A DNA stretch of 64,000 nt from Nocardioides turkmenicus (GTDB taxonomy: Bacteria > Actinomycetota > Actinomycetes > Propionibacteriales > Nocardioidaceae), in assembly GCF_011045035.1 (NCBI RefSeq), contig NZ_JAALAA010000012.1:124001-188000 (forward strand), read 5' to 3'. How positions within the stretch are numbered: the first letter of the stretch is position 1; each line of letters opens with the position of its first letter. A model generated the notes under the pieces. That model saw nothing but the letters and a program-made list of their open reading frames with translations. It had not been told where the DNA came from and did no database searches. Of this stretch, positions 24,970 to 34,159 are shown piece by piece. The position numbers were made by a program, and so were the translations under genes.

Positions 24970-26940
24970 ATGACTATGGAGTCCATGTGCACCTCGTGCG
25001 GTGCAGCCGTCACCGGTATGCGCTTCTGCACAGGTTGTGGGACCCCCGTCAGAAGCGCTCATCAGCCGCCGTCGCAGGGTGCACCGGAGCCGGTCGCACC
25101 GCCGCGACTGCCGCAGCGGGGTGCCGATCCTGAGCAGGGTGGTCTGTCGTTGCCGAGGCGTGGCCAGGGAGCCTTCGCGCCCGCGCCCGACGCCGACACG
25201 GAGCCGGCCCCGTTGCCGCTCGAGCAGGTACGACGTACGCCGGGGGCCTCGATGGCGCCCCAGCTGAGCATGACCGCGCCCAGCGGTGAGCAGCCCGCCT
25301 TCGGTGGCGGCATGGCTCCGCCGCCGGCGGGCTCGGAGGGTGGTGGCCTGTTCGGGCTCGCGGCGCGTACGCCGAAGTTCGAGCCCGAGCTCGCCTCCCA
25401 GTCGCAGTCGCTCTTCCTGCCGAAGCGCAGGAAGGTCGCCGAGCAGGCTGAGCAGGCCGAGCAGCAGGCTGAGCAGGCGCCGGAGGAGCCGACCGCGCCC
25501 GAGCCCGCTCCGGCCGAGCGGCCGGAGCCGGAGCAGCCCGCGTTCGAGGCGCCCGCGCCCGAGCCGGAGATGCGGCAGCAGCAGGTGCCCGAGAGCCCGG
25601 AGCCGATGGCGGCGCCTCCGCTGCCCGAGCGACCGGTCGGTGCCCGCGGCCAGAGCGGTGAGCATGCGGCGTTCGTCGAGCCTGCCCCGCTGGCGGACCG
25701 CCCGCAGGTGGGCGGCCCCGACCCCGACGCGACCGTCGAGGCGATGCCGCCGGTCGAGCGTCGCCAGCCCGAGCCGGCCCGCCCGGATGCCACCCAGGTC
25801 GCGATGAGCCCGCGGTTCGACGCCGCGGAGGACGCTCCCGGCGGCACCCGCCCGCGCGACGAGCTCGAGCAGTTCGAGCAGTTCGCGCCGCCGCCGCAGC
25901 AGTTCGACGCCCCGGCGCCCGAGGCCCGCTACGACGCCCAGCCCGACCACCGGCAGCCGGAGCACGGCCAGCCCGAGCAGAGCGAGCAGACGGCGGTGTA
26001 CGGCGATCCGGCCTACGCCCCGCTCGCGCCGCAGCTGGAGCCGGACCAGGCCCAGTGGTCCGGGCCGTACGACCAGCCTTACGACCAGGGCCCCGGCCAG
26101 GCCTACGAGCAGTCCTACGGCCAGCCGCAGGACGGGTCGCAGGACCAGTTCGGCCAGCCGTACGGGGATCCCTACGGCCAGAACGTCTACGCCGACGCGA
26201 CCCTCGTGGGTCAGCCGCCGGTCGGTCCGGGGCCGAACACCCCCGCGCCGCCGCCGATGGCGCCGCAGGGCTACGACCCGTACGGGAACGCCTACGACGC
26301 CCGCTACGAGCCGCAGCGCGGCCAGGGCCAGGGCAAGGGTCTCGGCGGTCTCGACCTGAAGCGCTGGGGTCTGATCGTCCTCGTGGTCGCTGTCGTGGTC
26401 GCGATCATCGCGTTCATCATCGGCCTCAACAACAACGGCGACGCCAACGCGAAGACCGGCACCACCAAGGGCGCCACCACGACCGGAGGCGGCGCGGCCG
26501 CCGAGGCCAAGAAGGTCGACGAGCTCATCAAGACCTCGGCCAAGGACAAGGCGGCCATCGGCGCCGCTCAGGCCGACCTCGAGGCGTGCGAGAACATCGA
26601 GGAGGCGATCCAGACCTTCCAGGACGCCGCCGCGTCTCGCAAGGAGCTGGCGACGAAGGTCGCCAAGATCGACACCGCGGTCCTGCCGGGGTCGCGCAAG
26701 CTCGTCAAGAACCTCGAGGCCGCATGGCTGACCTCGCAGAACGCCGACCTCGCCTTCGCGGCCTGGGGTGAGAAGCGCAAGGTCAACGCCGAGGGCGAGT
26801 GCGTCGGTGGCAAGCGCAAGCTGGAGAAGGCGACCACGCTCAGCCTGGCCAGCCACGACCCGAAGAAGGCGGCCGCCAAGGCATGGGGGCCGATCGCGGA
26901 GGAGTACGGGCTCGAGTCGGTCGAGTGGACGAAGCTCTGA
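24970..26940 (+). CDS. zinc-ribbon, proline/glutamine-rich, single-span membrane protein
   Basis: 656 residues. A cytoplasmic zinc ribbon at the N-terminus (CTSCG...CTGCG, about residues 7-25) is followed by roughly 440 residues of low-complexity Pro, Glu, Gln, Ala, later Tyr/Gln/Pro-rich sequence (YDQPYDQGPGQAYEQSYG), one membrane span LIVLVVAVVVAIIAFIIGL (about residues 476-494), a Gly/Thr linker and a 140-residue extracytoplasmic helical domain with two cysteines (LEACENIEEA, EGECVGGKRK). No close family recognised; zinc-ribbon/transmembrane architecture recalls sensors of secretion or cell envelope. The ATG is supported by an AAGG nearby; 24976 is an alternative. Convergent with the amidase 12 bp away. 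Confidence 0.75.
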   Translation: MTMESMCTSCGAAVTGMRFCTGCGTPVRSAHQPPSQGAPEPVAPPRLPQRGADPEQGGLSLPRRGQGAFAPAPDADTEPAPLPLEQVRRTPGASMAPQLSMTAPSGEQPAFGGGMAPPPAGSEGGGLFGLAARTPKFEPELASQSQSLFLPKRRKVAEQAEQAEQQAEQAPEEPTAPEPAPAERPEPEQPAFEAPAPEPEMRQQQVPESPEPMAAPPLPERPVGARGQSGEHAAFVEPAPLADRPQVGGPDPDATVEAMPPVERRQPEPARPDATQVAMSPRFDAAEDAPGGTRPRDELEQFEQFAPPPQQFDAPAPEARYDAQPDHRQPEHGQPEQSEQTAVYGDPAYAPLAPQLEPDQAQWSGPYDQPYDQGPGQAYEQSYGQPQDGSQDQFGQPYGDPYGQNVYADATLVGQPPVGPGPNTPAPPPMAPQGYDPYGNAYDARYEPQRGQGQGKGLGGLDLKRWGLIVLVVAVVVAIIAFIIGLNNNGDANAKTGTTKGATTTGGGAAAEAKKVDELIKTSAKDKAAIGAAQADLEACENIEEAIQTFQDAAASRKELATKVAKIDTAVLPGSRKLVKNLEAAWLTSQNADLAFAAWGEKRKVNAEGECVGGKRKLEKATTLSLASHDPKKAAAKAWGPIAEEYGLESVEWTKL

Positions 26941-26952
26941 GTTGATCTGAGC

Positions 26953-27765
26953 TCAGCGTGAGCGGAGGTACGCCGCCATCGCCCGTTTGATGGCGGCGGC
27001 CGTCCGCTCGTGGAACCGGTCGGACGTCAGCAGCCGCGCATCCTCGGGGTTGCGCATGTTGCCGGTCTCGAGCAGCACCTGCGGCACCGTGGTGAGGTTG
27101 AGCCCGGCCAGGTCGTCGCGCTCCACGAACCCGCCCTCGCCGAGGTAGGAGGCCAGCGGCATGCCGGTCTTCCGCATCTCGGTACGCAGCATCTCGGCGT
27201 AGCGACGCGACGGCTCGACGACCTCGTCGTTGGTGCCCGAGGGCACCGGGATCAGCAGCGAGAAGCCCCGCTCGGCCGGCGCCGCGCCGTCGGCGTGGAT
27301 GTCGATCGCGACGTCGGCCCTCGCATCGTTGATGATCTGGGCCCGCTTGTCGATGCACGGCCCGACGCCGTCGTTGCTGTCGCGGGTCATGACCACCTTC
27401 GCGCCGGACTCGCGCAGGTCGGCGGCGAGCTTCGTGGCCACCGCCCAGGTGAAGTCGGTCTCCGGGTAGCCGTCGTCCGTCGCGGTGCCGGTCGTGTTGC
27501 ACGGGCTCCGCGAGCGCCCGTTCCACACCGGCTTGTTGATCACCTCGGGTGCGGCCGCGTTCCCGCCGTTGTGGCCGGGGTCGATCCCGACCACGGTGCC
27601 CTCGAAGACGTCGTCCGAGGCAGGGGAAGCCGGGGAAGCCGACGCCGAGGTGCTCGGCGTCTCCGACGAGGCGGGCTGCTGCCGCGGCGTACTTCCGGGG
27701 CTGCAGGCCATCAGGGCCGCGGCCAGGGTGACGCAGCCGGCCACGCTGGCTGCTGACCGAGGCAA
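26953..27765 (-). CDS. N-acetylmuramoyl-L-alanine amidase lipoprotein
   Basis: Zinc amidase of the Amidase_3 family, cutting the bond between muramic acid and the stem peptide. Zinc ligands and catalytic Glu are all present: His in VGIDPGHNGGN, Glu in YPETDFTWAVA, His in VAIDIHADG, Glu in VLLETGNMRN. A lipobox LAAALMAC makes it a membrane-tethered lipoprotein. Start uncertain: a TTG at 27765 gives a normal 21-residue signal (LPRSAAS... to MAC); a GTG at 27843, 1 nt after the pepP stop, would add 26 residues encoded entirely by an 88-bp palindrome. I prefer 27765 for signal-peptide length. Confidence 0.85.
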   Translation of the reverse strand: MPRSAASVAGCVTLAAALMACSPGSTPRQQPASSETPSTSASASPASPASDDVFEGTVVGIDPGHNGGNAAAPEVINKPVWNGRSRSPCNTTGTATDDGYPETDFTWAVATKLAADLRESGAKVVMTRDSNDGVGPCIDKRAQIINDARADVAIDIHADGAAPAERGFSLLIPVPSGTNDEVVEPSRRYAEMLRTEMRKTGMPLASYLGEGGFVERDDLAGLNLTTVPQVLLETGNMRNPEDARLLTSDRFHERTAAAIKRAMAAYLRSR

Positions 27766-27838
27766 CTCGGCGAGCAGTCGCTGCCCTCGTGGAGTTCCAC
27801 GAAGGCAGCGCCACCCGACTGAGTTGCCTCGGTCAGCA
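27751..27838. repeat. 88-bp palindrome, family D
   Basis: Perfect outer arms TGCTGACCGAGGCAACTC / GAGTTGCCTCGGTCAGCA (18 bp) and inner arms GCTGCCCTCGTGGA / TCCACGAAGGCAGC (one mismatch) around GT. It sits between pepP and the amidase and overlaps the amidase 5' end. Both strands read out a similar peptide because of the symmetry. Confidence 0.9.
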
Positions 27839-27844
27839 ATCACG

Positions 27845-29269
27845 TCACAGATACTGGCCCATCCACGCCTCGACGTCGTCCGCCGTACGGGGCAGGCCCT
27901 TGGACAGGTTCACGGCGCCGTCCTTGGTGACGACGATGTCGTCCTCGATGCGGATGCCGATGCCGCGCAGCTCCTCGGGGACGAGCTTGTCCTCCTTCTG
28001 GAAGTAGAGGCCCGGCTCGACGGTGAGGACCATGCCCTCCTGCAGCGGGCCCTCGACGTAGGCCTCCTTCGACGCCGAGGCGCAGTCGTGCACGTCGAGA
28101 CCGAGCATGTGGGAGACGCCGTGGAGGGTCCAGCGGGAGTAGGTCTTGTTGTCCTCGGAGAGCGCCTCGTCGACGGAGACCGGGAGCAGCCCGAGGTCGT
28201 CGAGCCCGTGCGCGAGGATCTCCATCGCGGCGAAGTGGCCGGCCCGGAAGGTGACGCCGGGGCGGATCGCCTCGATGCCGGCCTGCTGGGCGTTGTAGAC
28301 GAGCTCGTAGAGGTTGCGCTGCAGGGGCGTGAACTTCCCGGAGATCGGGAGGGTGCGGGTGATGTCGGCGGTGTAGAGGTTGTGGCCCTCCACACCCATG
28401 TCGAGCAGCACCAGCTCGCCGGGGACGATCGGGCCGTTGTTGTCGATCCAGTGCAGCGTGGTGGCGTGCGAGCCGCCGCCGACGATCGAGTCGTAGCCGA
28501 GGTCGTTGCCCTCGGCGCGCGCACGCCGGAAGAAGGTGCCCTCGATCCAGCGCTCGCCGTGCTCGAGCACCTGGTCCCACTCGCGCACCGCGTCGGTGAA
28601 GCCGCGCACGGTGATGTCGCAGGCCTCCTGCAGCTCTCCGAGCTCCCACTCGTCCTTGATCAGGCGCAGCTCGGAGAGCGCCCGGGCGAACTCCTCGTCG
28701 CGGCCACCTTCGGTCGGGCTGACCAGCTTGTCGACGTCGGCCGACACGCCGCGGAGCACGCGGGTCGGGGTGTTGCCGGAGAGCGCGGAGGCGAGCTGGT
28801 CGACGTGGCGCACCTCGATGCCCAGCGAGTCGGAGAGCTCACGGGCCGAGGGACGCGCACCGGCCCAGAGCGCGCCGTACTGACGGTCGCGGAAGAACTC
28901 GTCGGTGTCGCGGCCGCTGCGCGGGCGGGCGTACAGGACCGAGGAGCCGTCGGGCTCGATCACGACGACGGCGTCGGAGGTCTGGTTGCCGGTCAGGTGG
29001 ACGTGGGCGGTGTCGGCCCGGAAGCGGTAGTCGGTGTCGTTGGCGCGGACCTTGTAGGTGCCGGCCGGGACGACCAGCCGCTCGCCGGGGAAGATGCCCG
29101 CGAGTCGCTCCCGGCGGGCGGCCGCCCACGGGGTGATCGGATGCTCGGGAACCTCGACCTCGCGGTCGTCCCAGCCCTCTCTCATGAAGTTGGACCAGGC
29201 CTCGGGAACCGGCTGGTCGTGGCTCTCGGTGTGGTCGTCTGCAGGGGTGGGGGCGCCGTTGTCCGTCAT
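27845..29269 (-). CDS. pepP: aminopeptidase P (Xaa-Pro aminopeptidase, M24B)
   Basis: 474 residues. Removes N-terminal residues next to proline using two Mn2+. The pita-bread catalytic half is complete: metal ligands Asp in LLDMGVEG and TADITRT, His in LHGVSHMLGLDVHD, Glu in LTVEPGLYF and Glu in GIRIEDDIVVT. The N-terminal creatinase-like domain (RRERLAGIFPGERLVVPAG) is typical of AmpP. ATG at 29269 chosen; longer in-frame frame to 29569 overlaps the divergent promoter. The amidase follows 1 nt or 80 nt later depending on its start. Confidence 0.95.
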   Translation of the reverse strand: MTDNGAPTPADDHTESHDQPVPEAWSNFMREGWDDREVEVPEHPITPWAAARRERLAGIFPGERLVVPAGTYKVRANDTDYRFRADTAHVHLTGNQTSDAVVVIEPDGSSVLYARPRSGRDTDEFFRDRQYGALWAGARPSARELSDSLGIEVRHVDQLASALSGNTPTRVLRGVSADVDKLVSPTEGGRDEEFARALSELRLIKDEWELGELQEACDITVRGFTDAVREWDQVLEHGERWIEGTFFRRARAEGNDLGYDSIVGGGSHATTLHWIDNNGPIVPGELVLLDMGVEGHNLYTADITRTLPISGKFTPLQRNLYELVYNAQQAGIEAIRPGVTFRAGHFAAMEILAHGLDDLGLLPVSVDEALSEDNKTYSRWTLHGVSHMLGLDVHDCASASKEAYVEGPLQEGMVLTVEPGLYFQKEDKLVPEELRGIGIRIEDDIVVTKDGAVNLSKGLPRTADDVEAWMGQYL

Positions 29270-29380
29270 ATGGGAATCGTACGCCGCGCCGTGACGACGA
29301 CGCTCGTGAGTTCCCAGGCCACGGGGGTGGCGAGGGTGTCTCGATCGGTGTCTGGTGGCACGTCCGGCCCGGTCGCCCGA

Positions 29381-29386
29381 TAGTCT
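29381..29386 (+). promoter_or_regulatory. -10 box of leaderless PrsW transcript
   Basis: TAGTCT, 7 nt before the ATG at 29394; no Shine-Dalgarno. Confidence 0.45.
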
Positions 29387-29393
29387 GGCGCGC

Positions 29394-30560
29394 ATGGGGG
29401 CGATCCCGAAGGATCCGACAAGAAGCAGCCGCACGTTCACCATCGTGGTGGGCGTGCTTGTCGTGCTGACCTCTTTACCCGTGCTCGGGGTGGTTCTGCT
29501 GAGCACGAGCGTGGTCAACGACCAGCTGGCTCCGACCGGCGCCATCCTCGGGGTGCTCTTCGCGGCCATCCCGGTGGTGCCTCTCGTCTACGCCTTCCTG
29601 TGGCTGGACCGCTACGAGCCCGAGCCGAAGTCGCTGCTGGCCCTCGGACTGGGGTGGGGCGCCTTCATCGCGGTGGCGGCCGCGCTGATCGTGCAGAGCG
29701 TCGGGGCGCTGCTCGCCGGGTGGAGCGAGCCGACCCAGCTGGCGATCGTCGCGCCGGTCACCGAGGAGGCGGCCAAGGGGCTGTTCCTCTTCGTGCTGCT
29801 GGTGTGGCGACGCCACCTCCTCGACGGGGTGCTCGACGGGATCGTCTACGCCGGCATGGTCGGCATCGGCTTCGCGTTCACCGAGAACATCCTCTATCTC
29901 GGCGGCACCTACAACGGCACGCCCGGGATGGGCGACAGCTCGGCCGGACACATCGGTGAGTTCACCGTCGTCTTCGTGATGCGCTGCCTGTTCAGCCCCT
30001 TCGCGCACCCGCTCTTCACCGCCTTCACCGGCATCGGCATCGGCGTCGCGGTGGTGACCCGGAAGCGCTGGCTGAAGGTGGTCGCGCCGTTGCTGGGCTA
30101 CGCGGTCGCGGTGCTGACCCACGGCACCTGGAACGGCTCGACGCTGCTCTTCGACGGGGCCGGCTTCCTGCTGGCGTACGTCGTGCTGATGGTGCCTGCG
30201 TTCGTCTCGATGGTGGTCTTCGCGATCTGGCGGCGGAAGTCCGAGCGGATCGTGCTGACCCGCTCGCTGACCGATGCGGCCCAGCGCGGCCTGATCCCCT
30301 ACACCGACATCGGCTGGGTGGTCGATCTGCGGCGGCGGGACCAGGCGCGGAAGTTCGCGTCGACCCATGGTGGGGCTCAGGGGGTTGCGGCCATGCGTGA
30401 ATACCAGCAGGCTGCGATCGAGCTCGGATACTTGCACTGGCGATTCCTGCGCGGCAACCCGCCGCCAGACTTCGCCGCCCGGGGGAGGGCATACGTTGAC
30501 CGGATCAGTGAGGTACGTCCACACATCGCGTTCCCGAGCGGACAGGTGATGACAGGATGA
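29394..30560 (+). CDS. PrsW family intramembrane metalloprotease
   Basis: 388 residues with about eight membrane helices. PrsW hallmarks: WLDRYEPEPKSLL near residue 67, the EExxK glutamates in VTEEAAKGLFLF (about residue 123), and GFAFTENILYLGG with the second acidic/asparagine pair. PrsW proteases cleave membrane anti-sigma factors or are CAAX-like enzymes; the client here is unknown. The stop overlaps the next start (ATGA at 30557-30560), so it forms a coupled unit with the two dynamin-like GTPases. Confidence 0.92.
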   Translation: MGAIPKDPTRSSRTFTIVVGVLVVLTSLPVLGVVLLSTSVVNDQLAPTGAILGVLFAAIPVVPLVYAFLWLDRYEPEPKSLLALGLGWGAFIAVAAALIVQSVGALLAGWSEPTQLAIVAPVTEEAAKGLFLFVLLVWRRHLLDGVLDGIVYAGMVGIGFAFTENILYLGGTYNGTPGMGDSSAGHIGEFTVVFVMRCLFSPFAHPLFTAFTGIGIGVAVVTRKRWLKVVAPLLGYAVAVLTHGTWNGSTLLFDGAGFLLAYVVLMVPAFVSMVVFAIWRRKSERIVLTRSLTDAAQRGLIPYTDIGWVVDLRRRDQARKFASTHGGAQGVAAMREYQQAAIELGYLHWRFLRGNPPPDFAARGRAYVDRISEVRPHIAFPSGQVMTG

Positions 30561-32401
30561 GCGAGGAACAAGCACAGGCTCCTGACGAGGAGCCGCAGGC
30601 GTACGAGGCGCAGACCGCGGGGATGCTCGCCGAGAAGCCGACGACCGAGTTCGAGGCCGCCAAGGCCGAGATCCTGGCGTCCGGCGGCGAGAGCAACCGG
30701 ATGGTGACCGCGCTGGTGAAGCTCCACCAGGCGCTGACCGAGATCACCCTGCCGTTGGACCTGCCCGGCGCCGAGGAGCAGCGGGCCGCCCGGCAGAACA
30801 TGGTCGAGCAGCTCGAGAACTACGTCATCCCGCGGATGATGACCATCGACGCGCCGCTGCTCGCGGTCGTCGGCGGCTCCACCGGCGCCGGCAAGTCGAC
30901 GCTGGTCAACTCGCTGGTCGGCACCAAGGTGACCACCCCCGGCCTGCTCCGGCCGACGACCCGCTCCCCAGTCCTCGTGCACCACCCCGACGACGCCCGC
31001 TGGTTCGGGCAGGACCGGCTGCTGCCCGAGCTGGAGCGGGTCGATCACCCGACCAACGACCCCGGCGCGCTGCAGCTGGTCGCCAGCGACAAGCTGCACC
31101 CCGGGCTGGCGATCCTGGACGCTCCCGACGTCGACTCGGTCGAGGAGGCCAACCGGGTGCTCGCGGCCGAGCTGCTCGCCGCGGCCGACCTGTGGGTCTT
31201 CGTCACCTCGGCCGCGCGCTACGCCGACCAGGTGCCCTGGGAGTTCCTGCAGCTCGCCGCCAACCGCTCCACCGCGGTGGCCGTGGTGCTCGACCGCACC
31301 CCGACCGAGGCCGTGCAGACCGTGGCCGGTCACCTGGCCCGGATGCTCGCCTCGCGTGGCCTCAAAGACTCGCCGCTCTTCATCGTCCACGAGGGCGAGG
31401 TCTCCGATGCCGGGCTGCTGCCGGCCGACCACGTCGCCGAGGTACGCGCCTGGCTCGACATGCTCGCCGACGACGCCAGCGCGCGCCACCAGGTGGTCAC
31501 GCAGACGCTCGACGGTGCGGTGCGGGCACTGACCCTCGAGGTCCACCCGGTCGCCGACACCGCCGACGGTCAGGGCGAGGCCGCGCAGCGGCTGCGTGCG
31601 GACGCGGACATGGCCTACGACGACGCGCTCAAGTCGATCATGGCGGCGACCGCCGACGGCACGCTGCTGCGCGGTGAGGTGCTCGCGCGCTGGCAGGAGT
31701 TCGTCGGCACCGGCGAGATCCTCAAGGCGCTGGAGAGCCGGGTCGGGATGCTCCGCGACAAGATCCTCGGCTCGATCAAGGGCAAGCCGCAGCAGGCCGA
31801 GCGGGTGACCGCGGCCGTGCAGGGTGGCCTGGAGATGCTCATCCTCGAGCAGTGCGAGGCGGCCGCCGAGAAGGCCGAGGCAGCCTGGCAGATGAGCCCG
31901 GCCGGACGCGGAATGCTCGCCACCGGGCCCGCCGACCTCGGCCGGGCCTCGCGGGCGCTGCGGCCCAAGGCCGAGCGCGCGGTGCGCGACTGGCAGCAGG
32001 ACGTGCTCGACATGGTGCGCAGCGAGGGTCAGGACAAGCGTACGACTGCGAAGTTCCTCTCCTACGGGGTCAACGGCCTCGGAGTCGCGCTGATGGTGGT
32101 CGTCTTCGCCTCGACCGGAGGAGCGCTCGTCGGTGCCGAGGTGGGCATCGCCGGCGGCACCCTCCTGCTCGGGCAGAAGCTGCTGGAGGCGGTCTTCGGC
32201 GACCAGGCCGTGCGCGGGCTGGCGTCGAAGGCGCGCAAGGCGCTGGAGGTACGCATCGTCGGCCTCGTCGACGAGGAGCGTGCCCGCTACACGGATCAGG
32301 TCGACGCGCTGCAGATCGACCAGGGCGCACCGGAGCGACTGCGGCACGCCGCGCGGAAGGTCAGCGACGCCCGGTTCGCCAGCCAGCGCGGCGATGACTG
32401 A
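30557..32401 (+). CDS. dynamin-like GTPase 1
   Basis: 614 residues. GTPase domain: P-loop VGGSTGAGKSTLVNSLVG at about residues 102-119, switch-I threonines in LLRPTTRSPVL, G3 ILDAPDVDSV (DxxG replaced by DAPD), and LDRTP in place of a standard NKxD. A helical stalk follows, then a hydrophobic hairpin near residues 510-545 (GVALMVVVFASTGGALVGAEVGIAGGTLLL) that would insert in membrane. This is the bacterial dynamin-like protein layout. Adjacent and collinear second GTPase suggests a paired system as in other actinobacterial dynamin pairs that act on membranes during division or stress. Confidence 0.8.
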   Translation: MSEEQAQAPDEEPQAYEAQTAGMLAEKPTTEFEAAKAEILASGGESNRMVTALVKLHQALTEITLPLDLPGAEEQRAARQNMVEQLENYVIPRMMTIDAPLLAVVGGSTGAGKSTLVNSLVGTKVTTPGLLRPTTRSPVLVHHPDDARWFGQDRLLPELERVDHPTNDPGALQLVASDKLHPGLAILDAPDVDSVEEANRVLAAELLAAADLWVFVTSAARYADQVPWEFLQLAANRSTAVAVVLDRTPTEAVQTVAGHLARMLASRGLKDSPLFIVHEGEVSDAGLLPADHVAEVRAWLDMLADDASARHQVVTQTLDGAVRALTLEVHPVADTADGQGEAAQRLRADADMAYDDALKSIMAATADGTLLRGEVLARWQEFVGTGEILKALESRVGMLRDKILGSIKGKPQQAERVTAAVQGGLEMLILEQCEAAAEKAEAAWQMSPAGRGMLATGPADLGRASRALRPKAERAVRDWQQDVLDMVRSEGQDKRTTAKFLSYGVNGLGVALMVVVFASTGGALVGAEVGIAGGTLLLGQKLLEAVFGDQAVRGLASKARKALEVRIVGLVDEERARYTDQVDALQIDQGAPERLRHAARKVSDARFASQRGDD

Positions 32402-32428
32402 GACTAGCCAGGGATTGAAGGGGGATCA

Positions 32429-34081
32429 TTGAGCGGCTTGCTCGAAGGTGCAAAGAACCTGGTCAGCCGGGGTGGAGATCTCGGCGATCGACTGGACGGA
32501 CTGACCGCTGCGACCGTGGCTGCGACGGGGCGCCTCGACGACGGGCTCGTCGAGGAGGCGCGCACCGTGGTCAACAAGGCCCAGGGGCGCCTCAAGCTCT
32601 CCGCCGACCACACGGTCGTCGGGGTCGCCGGTGCGACCGGTTCGGGCAAGTCCTCCACGTTCAACGCCCTGACCGGGCTGGAGCTCTCCGCCGTCGGCGT
32701 CCGCCGGCCGACCACGTCGTGGGCGACCGCCTGCGTGTGGGGCTCGGAGGGTGCCCAGGAGCTGCTCGAGTGGCTGGGCATCCCGGAGCGTCACCAGACC
32801 ACCCGCGACTCGATGCTCGACACCCGGCGGGAGGGGCACGAGCTCGACGGCGTCGTGCTGCTCGACCTGCCCGACCACGACTCCACCGAGGTCTCCCACC
32901 ATCTCGAGGTCGACCGACTGGTCGAGCTCGCCGACATGCTGGTGTGGGTGCTCGACCCGCAGAAGTACGCCGACGCGGCCATCCACGACCGCTACCTGCA
33001 GCCGCTCCGGACCCACTCCGAGATCATGGTCGTGGTGCTCAACCACATCGACCGGGTGCCGGAGGACCGTCGGGAGTCGATGCTGGGTGACGTACGCCGG
33101 CTGCTGGACCAGGACGGGCTGCGCAACGTCCCGGTGATCCCGGTCTCGGCCAAGCTCGGCTGGGGGATCCCACAGCTCAAGGCAGAGATCGCCCAGCGGG
33201 CCGCAGCGAAGCGGGCCAACAAGTCCCGCCTCTCCGCCGACATCAAGACCGCCGCCGTCAAGCTCGCCAAGGCCTCCGGCGACGCCAAGCCGCGCTCCCT
33301 GGCCAAGCCGCGGGTCGAGGCGCTCGAGGACGCCATCGCCGAGGCGGCGGGGGTGCCGACCGTGGTGGACGCGGTCGAGCGGTCCGTACGCACCCGCGCC
33401 CGGGCGGCCACCGGCTGGCCGCTGGTCTCGTGGGTCTCCCGGCTTCGGCCCGATCCTCTCAAGCGGCTGCACCTCTCGCTGGGGGAGGAGGCGACCCAGC
33501 TGGCCGGGCGTGCCCGGACCTCGCTGCCGCAGACCACCGCCGTCGAGCGGGCGCGGGTCGACACCGAGGTGCGCCAGCTCGCCGACGAGGCCGGTGCCGG
33601 CCTCGCCTCGCCGTGGCGCGACGCGATCCGCAGGGCGTCGGTCTCCCGGATGGGCGACCTCGCCGACCGGCTCGACGCCTCCGTCGGTGGTGTCGACCTC
33701 AACGCCGAGCGGTTGCCGCTGTGGACCGGGATGGTGAAGGCGCTCCAGTGGCTGCTGATCATCGTGGCCGGTATCGGGCTGGTGTGGTCGGTGGCACTGC
33801 TCCTCTCCGGAGCCGCTCAGGTCGGCGAGGTGACCCCGTCGGTCGCCGGGGTCGAGCTGCCCTACGTCCTGCTCATCGGTGGTGTCGGGCTCGGGCTGCT
33901 GCTGTGGTGCGTGTGTCACCTGCTGGTGATCAGCACCGCGCGGCGCCGGGCGCGGGTGGCTGACGCGCGGCTGCGTACGGCGGTCGCCGATGTCTCCCGT
34001 GAGCTGGTCGTCGACCCGATCGAGACCGAGCTGGCGGCCTACACCGCGCTCCGGCACGGGGTGGCCAAGGCGCTGCGCTGA
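32429..34081 (+). CDS. dynamin-like/YfjP-type GTPase 2
   Basis: 550 residues; TTG start preceded by GAAGGGGGA. G1 GVAGATGSGKSSTFNALTG (about residues 65-83), switch-I RRPTTSW, G3 VVLLDLPDHDS, G4-like VVLNHIDR, G5-like PVSAKLGWG. Near the C-terminus two membrane helices, LQWLLIIVAGIGLVWSVALLL and YVLLIGGVGLGLLLWCVCHLLV (about residues 436-500), anchor it. Both G3 loops of the pair are acidic-proline variants (DAPD, DLPD). It follows GTPase 1 by 27 nt and probably forms hetero-oligomers with it. Confidence 0.8.
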   Translation: MSGLLEGAKNLVSRGGDLGDRLDGLTAATVAATGRLDDGLVEEARTVVNKAQGRLKLSADHTVVGVAGATGSGKSSTFNALTGLELSAVGVRRPTTSWATACVWGSEGAQELLEWLGIPERHQTTRDSMLDTRREGHELDGVVLLDLPDHDSTEVSHHLEVDRLVELADMLVWVLDPQKYADAAIHDRYLQPLRTHSEIMVVVLNHIDRVPEDRRESMLGDVRRLLDQDGLRNVPVIPVSAKLGWGIPQLKAEIAQRAAAKRANKSRLSADIKTAAVKLAKASGDAKPRSLAKPRVEALEDAIAEAAGVPTVVDAVERSVRTRARAATGWPLVSWVSRLRPDPLKRLHLSLGEEATQLAGRARTSLPQTTAVERARVDTEVRQLADEAGAGLASPWRDAIRRASVSRMGDLADRLDASVGGVDLNAERLPLWTGMVKALQWLLIIVAGIGLVWSVALLLSGAAQVGEVTPSVAGVELPYVLLIGGVGLGLLLWCVCHLLVISTARRRARVADARLRTAVADVSRELVVDPIETELAAYTALRHGVAKALR

Positions 34082-34122
34082 CCTGGAGGTCGGGCGGGTA
34101 GGGCCGACCTCCGGGCCGATCA

Positions 34123-34159
34123 CTGTCCACAGGGATGGTTCGATCCGGGGTTGTCCACA
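34123..34159 (+). promoter_or_regulatory. two DnaA-box-like sites upstream of ssb
   Basis: CTGTCCACA at 34123 and TTGTCCACA at 34151; the second is identical to the actinobacterial DnaA-box consensus, the first has one change. They stand 28 bp apart in the 170-bp gap before ssb. Confidence 0.5.

Noticed and set aside
34123..34159. Secondary replication origin
   Set aside because: Only two DnaA boxes and no AT-rich unwinding region or dnaA/dnaN.
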